NCBI GenBank assembly: GCA_017481205.1 | Contig: JAFUPN010000002.1 | Location: forward strand, 1-64,000 | Direction: 5' to 3' | Source: Clostridia bacterium | GTDB lineage: Bacteria > Bacillota > Clostridia > UMGS1810 | Length of the DNA: 64,000 nt | Part shown: one piece after another, positions 53,731 through 62,337 of the stretch | How positions within the stretch are numbered: position 1 is the stretch's first letter | Layout of the letters: the number at the start of each line of letters is the position of its first letter | The notes under the pieces: model-generated | The model's input: the letters and a program-made list of their open reading frames with translations, nothing else | The model's database searches: none | Told to the model about the DNA's origin: nothing | Translations under genes and position numbers: made by a program

Positions 53731-55086
53731 TTATTTAAAATCTGCTACTAATCCATAGTCTGCGTATTCAAAAATTCTTGCATTTTTGTCGGGATTTATG
53801 GCAATTACGGTATCTGCTCCCTCTATTGCACAGGTGTGATGTACCGCACCGGAAATACCTATGGCAATATATATCTTCGGACTGACGGTTTTTCCTGTAA
53901 GCCCTACCTGACGGTCATAGGGGAGCTTTCCTGTGTCTACAAGTCCTCTTGAGGCTGCAAGCTCAGCATCAAGCTCATTGGCAAAAGATATAAGTCGGTC
54001 TGTATTATTAGCAATTCCCTTGCCTCCGGCAACTATTATATCAGAGCTCTCTGTCTTTGTTCTTACAGTTGCCATCTGAGGCATAGTCAGGCATTTTATC
54101 TTTGCATATATGTTTCCTCCCTGAGCGGGACGGTACATAATAAGCTTGCCTTCTTCGGCTTCAAGCTGTGTGCAGTCTGCACACAGTCCTGTGTTAAGAA
54201 TTGCCGCGGCTATGGGAGCGTTTTTTCTTCCCCATAAATCCGCATTCCAGAGTATCACCTCAGGCTTTTCTTCTATTGCTTTTTGTACAATAGTTCTGAT
54301 ATCAGAATTTTCTATCAAAACTACATTCTCTGCAATTTCCTTAGCTCTTTCTGCAGCTTCTTCGCCGACAGCCCATACAGATTTTAGCCTGTCTGTGTTT
54401 TCTATGTGTTTTTCCTCTGAAGGCTGTTTTTTGAGCAATTCTTCAATCAGCGGTTTTAGCTCTTGCTGTGTGATAAACCGGCAGTGACGTTTTCCCTGTT
54501 GGTTTTCAAAGGCTTGTATAACTCGTGTAGGGGAGCCCTGCAGACCACATTGCTCCGGCGGACATTTCAGCTCGTCGTTGGAGATAGTCTGTATCTCTCC
54601 CGGCTTGGAAAAGATGCTTGGAAACCTGAGTATATATCCCCGCTCCACAGTTACAAGTGCCGGCAACTGCATGCCCTGCTCTCCAAGACGTGTATCTGCA
54701 TATACACTGCTTTCGTCCGCTTTTACTTTAAGCGCATTGGTGATAAGGGGTATATCCAGCATTTGCGATATCATAGGACCTACCTGAGCTGTGTCTCCGT
54801 CTATGCTCTGTCTGCCGCAGAGTATTAAGTCATAGTCCATGGTCTTTATGGCTGCAGACAGAATTTTTGATGTAGCGAGGGTATCAGAGCCCGCAAAAGC
54901 TCTGTCGCTGATAAGAATAACCTTTGCTCCAAGTCTTGTCAGGGGGATAAGTGCATTTTTTGTGCTTTCGGGTCCCATTGACACAACGGTAACGTCCTTT
55001 GACAGCCGCAGTGCACATTCCAAAGCGGATTCGTCAAAGGGATTGACTTCACCTTTAATTATTTTTACACATACTAAAATTTTCAT
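53731..55086 (-). CDS. Electron transfer flavoprotein, fused beta-alpha subunits
   Basis: A single 451-residue chain combining EtfB and EtfA, normally two proteins. The EtfB part (about 1-230) has MKILVCVKIIKGE, GPESTKNAL, CGRQSIDGDTAQVGPM and the ETF-beta signature RLGEQGMQLPALVTVE. A linker near 235-275 leads to a shortened EtfA domain I (VWAVGEEAAERAKEIAENV) and the FAD domain (RPAQGGNIYAKIKCLTMPQMATVRT, then QVGLTGKTVSPKIYIAIGISGAVHH and INPDKNARIFEYADYGLVAD). The FAD-stacking QTGKTV is LTGKTV here. ATG 55086 is chosen because the longer frame overlaps the FGGY gene. Last gene of the sugar operon; it probably accepts electrons from the GlcD-like oxidase. Confidence 0.88.
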   Translation of the reverse strand: MKILVCVKIIKGEVNPFDESALECALRLSKDVTVVSMGPESTKNALIPLTRLGAKVILISDRAFAGSDTLATSKILSAAIKTMDYDLILCGRQSIDGDTAQVGPMISQMLDIPLITNALKVKADESSVYADTRLGEQGMQLPALVTVERGYILRFPSIFSKPGEIQTISNDELKCPPEQCGLQGSPTRVIQAFENQQGKRHCRFITQQELKPLIEELLKKQPSEEKHIENTDRLKSVWAVGEEAAERAKEIAENVVLIENSDIRTIVQKAIEEKPEVILWNADLWGRKNAPIAAAILNTGLCADCTQLEAEEGKLIMYRPAQGGNIYAKIKCLTMPQMATVRTKTESSDIIVAGGKGIANNTDRLISFANELDAELAASRGLVDTGKLPYDRQVGLTGKTVSPKIYIAIGISGAVHHTCAIEGADTVIAINPDKNARIFEYADYGLVADFK

Positions 55087-55096
55087 GGCTGTTGTC

Positions 55097-56572
55097 TCAA
55101 AAATCCTCGTTATTATATATAGGCTCCAGAGCCTTCTGTATGGCTTTGTATTTCCTGAAAAGCTTGCTGTATGCAGCGGTGTTTTCTTCATTCGGAAGTG
55201 TTTCTGATATCACTTCATTGCATAGAGCCACAGCCCGGGCAGGACTTTCAAAAATTCCTGTTGCTATACCAGCAAGCATAGCACTGCCAAAGGATGAATC
55301 TGCATGCTTCATCTCAAAGAGCTTTATTCCCAGTGCATCGGAAATCATCTGCCGCCAAAGGGGGCTTTTGCTTCCGCCTCCGATGATTACAGCGCTGTCA
55401 TTGTGAGGGATATCTAGCTTATCCAGAGCGGTCTTGCAGTCCAGCATACTCATGGTAACTCCCTCCAGCACCGCTCTTGCGAAATGAGCTTTTGTGTGGG
55501 ATGACCTTACTCCGACAAAATCTGCGCACAGATTTGGATTTGCATATGGAGTGAGCTCTCCGTTGAGGTACGGATGAAACACCATACCGTCACAGCCTAT
55601 AGGTATTGAAGCCGCCTTTTTGTTAAGCTCTTCGTAATCCTCACCAAAGGTATCGCGGAACCAGCGGTAGGATGCTGCACAGGATTTTGTGGCAGTGCCG
55701 GGATAAAACAGCCCCGGCACTATGTGAGAATAGTTTATAAGAGTGATATCCGGATAGGCTTTGTCTGTAATAACGCATATTCTGCCTGCTGTTGCAAGCT
55801 TGAGAGTCATCTGTCCTTTGGATACCGCTCCCGAGGCAAATACCTCCATAACAGTGTCTGTGGTTCCACAGAGCACCGGTGTACCTTCTGTGAGACCGGT
55901 CAGCTCAGCTGCAGACCTTGTGATATTGCCTGCTATATCTGTGGGAGCTTTAATCTCCGGCATCATATCTGTGGGGATATCCAGTATGCCGCACAGCTCT
56001 CTACTCCAGCTCATTGTGTTTATATCAAACATCATGGAGCCCTCTGCCTCGATATAATCTGTCACATAGTCGCCTGTAAGGCAGTGACGTACATAATCCT
56101 TTGCAAACAGGATTTTTTTGACTTTTGACCAGTTTTCCGGTTCGTTGTTTTTTATCCACATAAGCTCCGGCAGTGACCAGATGGTATCAGCTTTGTGCAG
56201 AACCTGTCTGTCTATGATATCAGAAAAATTCTCGCGCAGATATTGCACCTCAGCAGTACTGCGTGTATCTGTCCAGTATATTGCCGGGCGGATTATATTG
56301 AAATTCTCATCCATGATTACGGCAGTATGGGTAGCCGCATCAAGCGACAGTGCCGCTATGTTTTCGGGAGAGACTCCGCTTTTTTCCAATACTGATTTTA
56401 TATTGATACAGGTTGCTTTAACCCAATCCAGGGGGGCCTGCTCTGCATATCCGGGGCATGGGTAGCTTGTAGGATATTCATAAGCAGCGGTAGCACATAT
56501 TTCGCCTTTTTCGCTGAGCAGTGTTGCCTTGGAGGCTCCGCCTCCGAAATCTATTCCCAGAAGATATTTCAT
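55097..56572 (-). CDS. FGGY family carbohydrate kinase (xylulokinase-like)
   Basis: ATP-dependent phosphorylation of a pentulose, hexulose or polyol. The 491-residue protein has the FGGY N-lobe start YLLGIDFGGGASKATL, YPTSYPCPGYAEQAPLDWVKA near 36-56, the LSLDAATHTAV catalytic-region segment, WTDTRS, CGTTDTVMEVF near 238, and the C-lobe VIIGGGSKSPLWRQMISDALG. Substrate class within FGGY (xylulose, ribulose, erythritol and so on) is not readable. It lies between DUF4867 and the ETF fusion with a 10-nt gap to the latter. Confidence 0.9.
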   Translation of the reverse strand: MKYLLGIDFGGGASKATLLSEKGEICATAAYEYPTSYPCPGYAEQAPLDWVKATCINIKSVLEKSGVSPENIAALSLDAATHTAVIMDENFNIIRPAIYWTDTRSTAEVQYLRENFSDIIDRQVLHKADTIWSLPELMWIKNNEPENWSKVKKILFAKDYVRHCLTGDYVTDYIEAEGSMMFDINTMSWSRELCGILDIPTDMMPEIKAPTDIAGNITRSAAELTGLTEGTPVLCGTTDTVMEVFASGAVSKGQMTLKLATAGRICVITDKAYPDITLINYSHIVPGLFYPGTATKSCAASYRWFRDTFGEDYEELNKKAASIPIGCDGMVFHPYLNGELTPYANPNLCADFVGVRSSHTKAHFARAVLEGVTMSMLDCKTALDKLDIPHNDSAVIIGGGSKSPLWRQMISDALGIKLFEMKHADSSFGSAMLAGIATGIFESPARAVALCNEVISETLPNEENTAAYSKLFRKYKAIQKALEPIYNNEDF

Positions 56573-56590
56573 ATTTTCTGCCTCGCTTTA

Positions 56591-57199
56591 TCAGAATTTG
56601 TAGTTTTCGCCGTATATACCGCCCACACAGCCCTTTTTCAGGAGATTTTCACATTCTTCGTGAGCTAAAAGCCATTTGTTTTTTGCTGTTATAAGCTTAT
56701 TGCCGCCGTTATCGTCTATTGGAGTGTTTGTACCTTCGGGGAGCACAACAACGCATCTGAAGCCGTCTTTTCCTGTATGTATGGGGCAGTAATGCAGTGT
56801 TGTGGAATACATCTCTACAGCTTCTCCCGCTTTCATAAGAAATGCCTTTACATTGGCAGAGTCATATCTGTTGTTCTCCACATCCTGAAGTCTGCCAAGC
56901 AGCAAAATCATATCTGTAACAGCAATATTTACCTCGGAGTTCTTGTGCCATTCCAGAGCATTCATAGTGTCATTATAGCCCCAGCAGTAGCCCATCTGTA
57001 TGGGCATTGAGCCGAACACCTCAAGCTTCATTTGCGAGGCAATTGCCAGTGGTTCAAATTCCGCCTGAGAGGGCACATATTTTGAGCCTTCCTCGGGCAT
57101 GGGGATTTTTTCGGCTGTTTCGATTATTTCAGCTGTATCGAAGTTTAAAACAGCTCCGTATTCTTCAAATTCCTTATCTGTCACTCTGTATATATGCAT
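56591..57199 (-). CDS. DUF4867 family protein
   Basis: A 202-residue cytosolic protein of the DUF4867 type (cupin-like): FEEYGAVLNFDTAEIIE, QMGYCWGYNDTMNALEWHKNSEVN near 68-91, YSTTLHYCPIH, and FRCVVVLPEGTN. The histidine and glutamate in ALEWHKNSE and the LHYCPIH segment look like metal ligands. AAGGAG precedes ATG 57199. In clostridial genomes the family tends to occur in sugar or inositol catabolic clusters, as here beside iolB. An isomerase or epimerase role is plausible but not shown. Confidence 0.8.
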   Translation of the reverse strand: MHIYRVTDKEFEEYGAVLNFDTAEIIETAEKIPMPEEGSKYVPSQAEFEPLAIASQMKLEVFGSMPIQMGYCWGYNDTMNALEWHKNSEVNIAVTDMILLLGRLQDVENNRYDSANVKAFLMKAGEAVEMYSTTLHYCPIHTGKDGFRCVVVLPEGTNTPIDDNGGNKLITAKNKWLLAHEECENLLKKGCVGGIYGENYKF

Positions 57200-57230
57200 G
57201 GTGGGTCTCCTTTGTATTATACTCTTTCGG

Positions 57231-58019
57231 CTAAGCGTTCAACCATTTGTGCTCTTCGTCGGTTGTCATATAGAAGCCTCTGTCCTCGCCTGCCATTATC
57301 CACAGATAGTAGTTGTCATATCCCGGTGCAGTATGGAAGGGGTGGTAGCCTCTGGGGATTTCTACAAAGTCGCCTGATTTAACAGTGTATGTTTCATCAA
57401 TGTCGCCTTCCATTGTGTATACCTTCTGTATACCGAAGCCCTGGGGCTTTTTGAATTCATAGTAGTATATCTCTTCTGTTTCTGCCTCGGTGGGCATATT
57501 GTCGTCATCATGCTTGTGGGGAGGATAGCTTGCCCATTGACCACCCTTTACAAAAGCTTCGCCTATGTAGAGCATGGTTGAGTTTACTCTTTCGTCAAGG
57601 ATAAAGTGGGCTTCTCTTTCCCAGCCGGGCTTGCCCAGGTTTTTGATAACAACATCCTCAGGATTTATAATTGCAGGCTCATAGTCTGCTTTAGAGGGAG
57701 ATTTGCACACTGCTATGGCAACCTCGCCCACACCTGCTACCTTAAATGGCTTGTTTGCAGGGATATAAATGCAGGTTGCCGCCCCGTCAAATACGTTTTC
57801 TCTTTTTCCTGCTTCCTTAAATTCAAAGCCCTCACCGCTTACGGTACATTTACCGCCCAGGATTACGAGAGCGTATTCCTTGTCAGCCTCTCTGTATGAT
57901 TTTACATCGCCGTCGGCAAGACGTAGCATATCCATTTCAACCTTTTTGCAGGTACTGTTTGCCTTGGTGATGATTTCGGATTTTCCGTACTTTTTATTCC
58001 AGTGTTTCTTCAAATTCAT
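57231..58019 (-). CDS. iolB: 5-deoxy-glucuronate isomerase (IolB)
   Basis: Cupin-fold isomerase that in the myo-inositol pathway turns 5-deoxy-glucuronate into 5-dehydro-2-deoxy-gluconate. The 262-residue protein has both cupin halves, with the C-terminal metal site PPHKHDDDN ... EEIYYYEFKKPQGFG near 168-195 and the HPFHTAPGYDNYYLW segment. I use ATG 58019 because AAGGAG lies 10 nt away; a GTG at 58028 is too close to it. It overlaps the kinase gene by 26 nt. The rest of the inositol pathway (iolG, iolE, iolD) is absent from the window, so the true substrate may be a related sugar acid. Confidence 0.88.
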   Translation of the reverse strand: MNLKKHWNKKYGKSEIITKANSTCKKVEMDMLRLADGDVKSYREADKEYALVILGGKCTVSGEGFEFKEAGKRENVFDGAATCIYIPANKPFKVAGVGEVAIAVCKSPSKADYEPAIINPEDVVIKNLGKPGWEREAHFILDERVNSTMLYIGEAFVKGGQWASYPPHKHDDDNMPTEAETEEIYYYEFKKPQGFGIQKVYTMEGDIDETYTVKSGDFVEIPRGYHPFHTAPGYDNYYLWIMAGEDRGFYMTTDEEHKWLNA

Positions 58020-58923
58020 TATAGCCACGCTCCTTTAAAAATTTTATTACCTCATCCGATGTGGGTGCCGCCGCTCTTGCTCCGGTTTTGGTGCATTTGA
58101 GGGCTGACACCGCCGAGGAAAATATACATGCTTTATTATAATCCATTTTTTGTGTAATTGCAAATGCAAATGCCCCGTGAAATACATCGCCGGCCCCGTT
58201 TGAATCCACACCATCCACAGAGAATGCTTTATATTTGTTTATGCTCTGTCCGTCATAGATAATCCCGCCTTCCTTTCCGCAGGTTATTACAAGGATTTCA
58301 GGTGAGTATCTGCCGAAAAGAGCTTTTGCCGCTTCTTCTGTATTTGTACAGCCGGTGTGACCGAGTGAAAATTCCTCCGAGGGAATCAGAATGTCTGCAT
58401 AGGGCAGGAGCTTTTCCACTCCTTCATAGAGACCGCCTGCATCATAGAGAATCTTTGTTCCGTTTGCCTTTGCTATCTCTGCCGCCTCAAGTGCGGTGGT
58501 CATACTGTTTCCGTCTATCATCAGGATATCTGCATTTTTTATTGCATTTATCTGTTCTTCATCCAATGGTTCTTCGGGTACATCGCCCTTATGAAAAACG
58601 CAGGTTCTGGATGTACTGTCCTCTGCAAGCCATATGTATGAAGAAAAAGAGGTATAGCCGGGCTTTATCCGTACATGGTCTGCAGATACTCCGTATTTTG
58701 TAAGGTCATTTACAAGAAATTGCCCGGCACTGTCATCTGTGAGATTTCCTATATACGCACAGTCTGCTCCAAGCTTTGATGCTGCACAAAGTCCTGTTGC
58801 ACAGGGACCGCCTCCGCTCATCATAATTTCTGAGGCGCGCATTTTTGTGTCTTCGGCAGGATAGTGGGGGAGTGTTATCAGAGTGTCACATACATTTGCA
58901 CCTATTCCGACTATTTTGCTCAT
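57994..58923 (-). CDS. PfkB family carbohydrate kinase (IolC-like)
   Basis: Ribokinase-fold sugar kinase, 309 residues from ATG 58923 (AAAGGATTGG upstream). Features: IGANVCDTLITLPHYP, a GGPCATGLCAASKLGADCAYIG sugar-binding region near 40-60, LMIDGNSM, and the C-terminal signature GVDSNGAGDVFHGAFAFA with the catalytic Asp near residue 250. In context with IolB and an aldolase it may do the IolC step, 5-dehydro-2-deoxy-gluconate phosphorylation. Other ketose or sugar-acid substrates remain possible. Overlaps iolB by 26 nt. Confidence 0.87.
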   Translation of the reverse strand: MSKIVGIGANVCDTLITLPHYPAEDTKMRASEIMMSGGGPCATGLCAASKLGADCAYIGNLTDDSAGQFLVNDLTKYGVSADHVRIKPGYTSFSSYIWLAEDSTSRTCVFHKGDVPEEPLDEEQINAIKNADILMIDGNSMTTALEAAEIAKANGTKILYDAGGLYEGVEKLLPYADILIPSEEFSLGHTGCTNTEEAAKALFGRYSPEILVITCGKEGGIIYDGQSINKYKAFSVDGVDSNGAGDVFHGAFAFAITQKMDYNKACIFSSAVSALKCTKTGARAAAPTSDEVIKFLKERGYNEFEETLE

Positions 58924-58960
58924 ATTTATAACCAATCCTTTCTGACCATACTGCCTGAAT

Positions 58961-59797
58961 TTATTCAACCTTATTATCGGCTCCCAGAAGCTTGATTTTT
59001 TCTATTGCAAAGTCTTTTACACTTGCCACAGCATCTTTCATAAACAGGTCGATACCTACATTTTCTCTTGAGCTTTCAAATACTTTGTCAAGGAATGCAT
59101 AGCACAGGTCTGTGCCGAAGTTGATTTTTCTGATGCCGGCTTTTATTGCGGCTTTGATTTCCTCATCGGGTACACCGCTTCCTCCGTGGAGCACCAGTGC
59201 AGCATCAACAGCTTTGTGGATTTCTGCGATTCTGTCTATGGCAAGCTTAGGTGCTTTTTTGTATCTGCCGTGTGCTGTTCCCACCATTATTGCGAGAGCT
59301 GCAACACCTGTTTCTTCGACATATTTAACTGCATCTTCAACAGTGGTGTAGTCGGTGCTTGCTTCATCGCCGTTGCTTGCCGCCCCGATATGACCCAGCT
59401 CACCTTCTATTTTTATACCTATTGCGTTGCACAGGTCTGCAATTCTTTTTGTTTCGGCAACGTTTTCTTCAAGAGATAGGGTTGATTTGTCAATCATAAT
59501 ACCCGTAGCTCCGCTGCGAACTGCTCTCATTACTTCAACCTCACTTGCTCCGTGGTCGAGATGGAAGCATACGGGAACGGTTGCTTTTTCTGCTGCAGCT
59601 ATAATAATAGGTGCGCAGTAATAGCCTTCGCCGTTGGTAAAGAGTCTGGAGTAGTTCTGAAGTATAATCGGCGCTCTCATTTCTTCTGCTGCCTTAATTA
59701 CACCCATAACTGTTTCCATATTGTATACATTGAATGCCGGAATGGCAAATTCACCTTTTTCGGCAATATCGAGAATTTCTTTAAAGCTTACAAGCAT
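58961..59797 (-). CDS. Class II aldolase (FbaA/IolJ-like)
   Basis: Zinc-dependent aldolase cleaving a ketose phosphate. The 278-residue protein has the class II metal and substrate motifs: PAFNVYNMETV, VCFHLDHGAS near 76-85, EGELGHIG, GTAHGRYK, LVLHGGSGVPDEE and KINFGTDLCYAF. In this neighbourhood an IolJ-type cleavage (6-phospho-5-dehydro-2-deoxy-gluconate to DHAP and malonate semialdehyde) is the closest known reaction; tagatose- or fructose-bisphosphate cleavage is the alternative. GGAGG lies 9 nt before ATG 59797, which overlaps the Fe-S gene stop by 10 nt. Confidence 0.88.
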   Translation of the reverse strand: MLVSFKEILDIAEKGEFAIPAFNVYNMETVMGVIKAAEEMRAPIILQNYSRLFTNGEGYYCAPIIIAAAEKATVPVCFHLDHGASEVEVMRAVRSGATGIMIDKSTLSLEENVAETKRIADLCNAIGIKIEGELGHIGAASNGDEASTDYTTVEDAVKYVEETGVAALAIMVGTAHGRYKKAPKLAIDRIAEIHKAVDAALVLHGGSGVPDEEIKAAIKAGIRKINFGTDLCYAFLDKVFESSRENVGIDLFMKDAVASVKDFAIEKIKLLGADNKVE

Positions 59798-60858
59798 TTT
59801 GCTACAACCTCCTCAAGCTTGAGTAATTCCATACCCTCGGGTTTTGTTTTGCTGAGCAGTTCATATTCTGCTGTGCTGGCTGTTACCAGAATTTTTGTGT
59901 CTGCATTTTTTGCATTGAACCATCTTTTTTCTGCAACCATTTCCATTACCTGAGGCATATATTCGTTCATTATGAGATTTCCTGCAAGAACTGTATATTC
60001 ACGGTTAAGAAGCATTTCATTTACCTCTCCGCAGGCAGAGAGAATATCGCGCATAGGTTGAGTTTCCTCTATGTCACGTGCAAGGAGCGGGCTGTCCTGG
60101 GGAGTGAGCACCATATCTCCTTTTTTTACCTTAAGTGCACCGGATTTGATAAGCTCTGCTACAAATGCAGTAAAGGTTACAACCTCAGCCTTAAGGACAA
60201 TACCCCATTCCTTGTATTCTCTGAGCATTACCTTTGCATCGGCAGGGTCATAGCATATAACCCTTTTGTAGCTGCTGAGCACATTTGCACAGTTTTCCAT
60301 AACTGCTTTTGTTTCAGCAGCGGCACCTATAAGAAAATCCATAGAATATCCGCTGGAGGGTTCGTTTTCAAGTATGGCAAATTCAATACCGGCTTTTTTG
60401 AGGATTTCTATCGCATATTTTGCGCATCCTTTTGCACGGGTATCTTCACCAAGGAAAAACAGTGTATCGCTGTTTTCAAAAACGGGTATATTTGGGTTCT
60501 TGTCTGCGCCGTATATATTGCCCTTTTCCTGAAGATTATTTATCATTGTCAGTACATAGTCGGGGAGTATGCCGTCCAGAGCGGCGCCGAGACGTGCCTC
60601 CTTGGTAAACATAACCGGATCCCAGCCTGTCACACAGTCTGTCATACAGCCGCCGCAGAGGGAGCATTCGTATACATTGCTTACTATATCGTCAGAATAT
60701 TCAACAGCGCCTCTTTCTACCATAGAAAGTCCCAGTGCTCTTGCACGGGCAGTGTTTCTCTCAAGACCTGTTGCATTGCCGATGGGGCACACATGGTGGC
60801 ACATCCAACAGAAACGGCATGAATTTATATGTTCGGTTGATTTTTGTGAAAATTGCAT
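59788..60858 (-). CDS. Iron-sulfur oxidoreductase subunit (GlcF/GlpC-like)
   Basis: Likely electron-transfer partner of the adjacent flavin oxidase. The 356-residue protein has two N-terminal cluster motifs, CRFCWMCHHVCP (residues 14-25) and CSLCGGCMTDCV (near 64-75), consistent with two [4Fe-4S] clusters. The C-terminal CCG-like region is degenerate: typical CCG motifs of GlcF/heterodisulfide reductases are not seen. GGAGGT precedes ATG 60858, 15 nt after the oxidase gene. Confidence 0.85.
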   Translation of the reverse strand: MQFSQKSTEHINSCRFCWMCHHVCPIGNATGLERNTARARALGLSMVERGAVEYSDDIVSNVYECSLCGGCMTDCVTGWDPVMFTKEARLGAALDGILPDYVLTMINNLQEKGNIYGADKNPNIPVFENSDTLFFLGEDTRAKGCAKYAIEILKKAGIEFAILENEPSSGYSMDFLIGAAAETKAVMENCANVLSSYKRVICYDPADAKVMLREYKEWGIVLKAEVVTFTAFVAELIKSGALKVKKGDMVLTPQDSPLLARDIEETQPMRDILSACGEVNEMLLNREYTVLAGNLIMNEYMPQVMEMVAEKRWFNAKNADTKILVTASTAEYELLSKTKPEGMELLKLEEVVAKCL

Positions 60859-60873
60859 TATAATTACCTCCTC

Positions 60874-62298
60874 TTACAGACCCAACTTAAAGGGATTCAT
60901 GATTCCGTTGGGGTCAAGCTGTTTTTTGATACCTTCAAATACCTGCATAGCAGGACCGTACTGTTCCTTCATAAGTCTGCCCAGCTTGATACCTACACCA
61001 TGGTGGTCGTTTACAACACCGCCGTTGGCAAGAGCTGTTCTTACACCGCAGTTCCATATTGCCTGATGGAGTCTGAATGCCTCGTGAGGATCCTGAGGAA
61101 CATCCTTGCCGTCTACAATGAATCTGTCGTAAATCATACAGCCCCATTCATACCAGTGGGAGAAGTGTGCTATATATTTTGCCTGGGGGAAGTTGGTTTC
61201 GATAGCCTCTTTCATTGCCCAGTATATCTTTTCTATTTTGTCATAGGGTGCGATGGTATCCATTGTACCGAAGCACTGAGGAATATCCATCATATGACCG
61301 GGATAGAAGAAGGTGATTTTTTCCTTCCACCATTTTTCACCGTATTCGCTTCCAAGGTCTTCTGCACCGTATTTTCCAAAGGTTTCCAGAAGGATTTTTT
61401 CCTCAAGGTCAACCATTTCAGCAACACCCTCGATAGCAATATTCATAAATGCGCCTTTTTTCTCTACACCTACAATTTTTTTGATAAGTGTTGAGGTTTC
61501 GGCTTCGTCGTACATTCTCATTACGGAGGGTTTGAATTTCTGCAGGAGCTCTCTGCCTGCGTTAAAAGCATCTGTTATATTGTGGAACAGGAAGCCTCTG
61601 AACTTTCTTGATTCAGGCTGCTCGTATATTCTCATCTGAGCCTTTGTAATAACACCTAAGGTTCCCTCAGAGCCTATGAAAATCTGGTTAAGGTCGGGAC
61701 CCGCAGCATGTTTGGGAGCAGGAGAGGTTTCTATAATATCACCGTTTGGAAGAACAACCTCCATCTGGAGTACCATGTCGTCGATTTTTCCGTATTTTGT
61801 AGAGGAAACGCCTATACCTCTGTGTGCCAGGAAGCCGCCAACTGTTGAGCAGGTTAGAGATGAGGGATAGTGCATTGTAGCATAGCCTCTTTCGTTTGCA
61901 GCCCATTCAATGTGCTTGTATATGGAGCCGGTACCGCACTCTATGTACATTCCCTGTTCGTTTACATCGTAAATCTTGTTCATTCTCTTGGTGTCAAGAA
62001 CAATACCGCCGCATACGGGTATTGCACCACCCTGAGTACCGCCGCCGGCGCCCCATGTGGTTACGGGGATTTTATAATAGTTTGCAATCTTGAGTACTGC
62101 AGAAACCTCCTTTGCATCCTTGGGAGCAACGATAAAGTCGCCCTCGGGCATTCTCAGTCCTCTGTCTGCCCACATTCTGGAGAGCCAGAAATAGTCAACA
62201 CTGTGTGATATTTTGTCGATGGTTCTTGTAGAGCAGTTTTCTCTGCCTACAGCATCTTCAAGCTCTGTTGCAATTACGTCAAACAAAAAATCTGTCAT
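60874..62298 (-). CDS. FAD-binding oxidase, GlcD/LctD-like
   Basis: Predicted to oxidise a 2-hydroxy acid or similar substrate. The 474-residue protein has the PCMH-type FAD domain (FIVAPKDAKEVSAVLKIAN near 55, VTTWGAGGGTQGGAIP near 80-95, YPSSLTCSTVGGFLAHRGIG near 145-165, GSEGTLGVITKAQMRI) and the C-terminal FAD-oxidase domain ending VVNDHHGVGIKLG ... LDPNGIMNPFKLGL. Together with the Fe-S protein and the fused ETF it recalls the ETF-linked lactate dehydrogenases of anaerobes. AAGGAA precedes ATG 62298. Confidence 0.9.
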   Translation of the reverse strand: MTDFLFDVIATELEDAVGRENCSTRTIDKISHSVDYFWLSRMWADRGLRMPEGDFIVAPKDAKEVSAVLKIANYYKIPVTTWGAGGGTQGGAIPVCGGIVLDTKRMNKIYDVNEQGMYIECGTGSIYKHIEWAANERGYATMHYPSSLTCSTVGGFLAHRGIGVSSTKYGKIDDMVLQMEVVLPNGDIIETSPAPKHAAGPDLNQIFIGSEGTLGVITKAQMRIYEQPESRKFRGFLFHNITDAFNAGRELLQKFKPSVMRMYDEAETSTLIKKIVGVEKKGAFMNIAIEGVAEMVDLEEKILLETFGKYGAEDLGSEYGEKWWKEKITFFYPGHMMDIPQCFGTMDTIAPYDKIEKIYWAMKEAIETNFPQAKYIAHFSHWYEWGCMIYDRFIVDGKDVPQDPHEAFRLHQAIWNCGVRTALANGGVVNDHHGVGIKLGRLMKEQYGPAMQVFEGIKKQLDPNGIMNPFKLGL

Positions 62299-62337
62299 TT
62301 TTTATATTCCTTCTTTCTATATAGTATACAAAATAAA

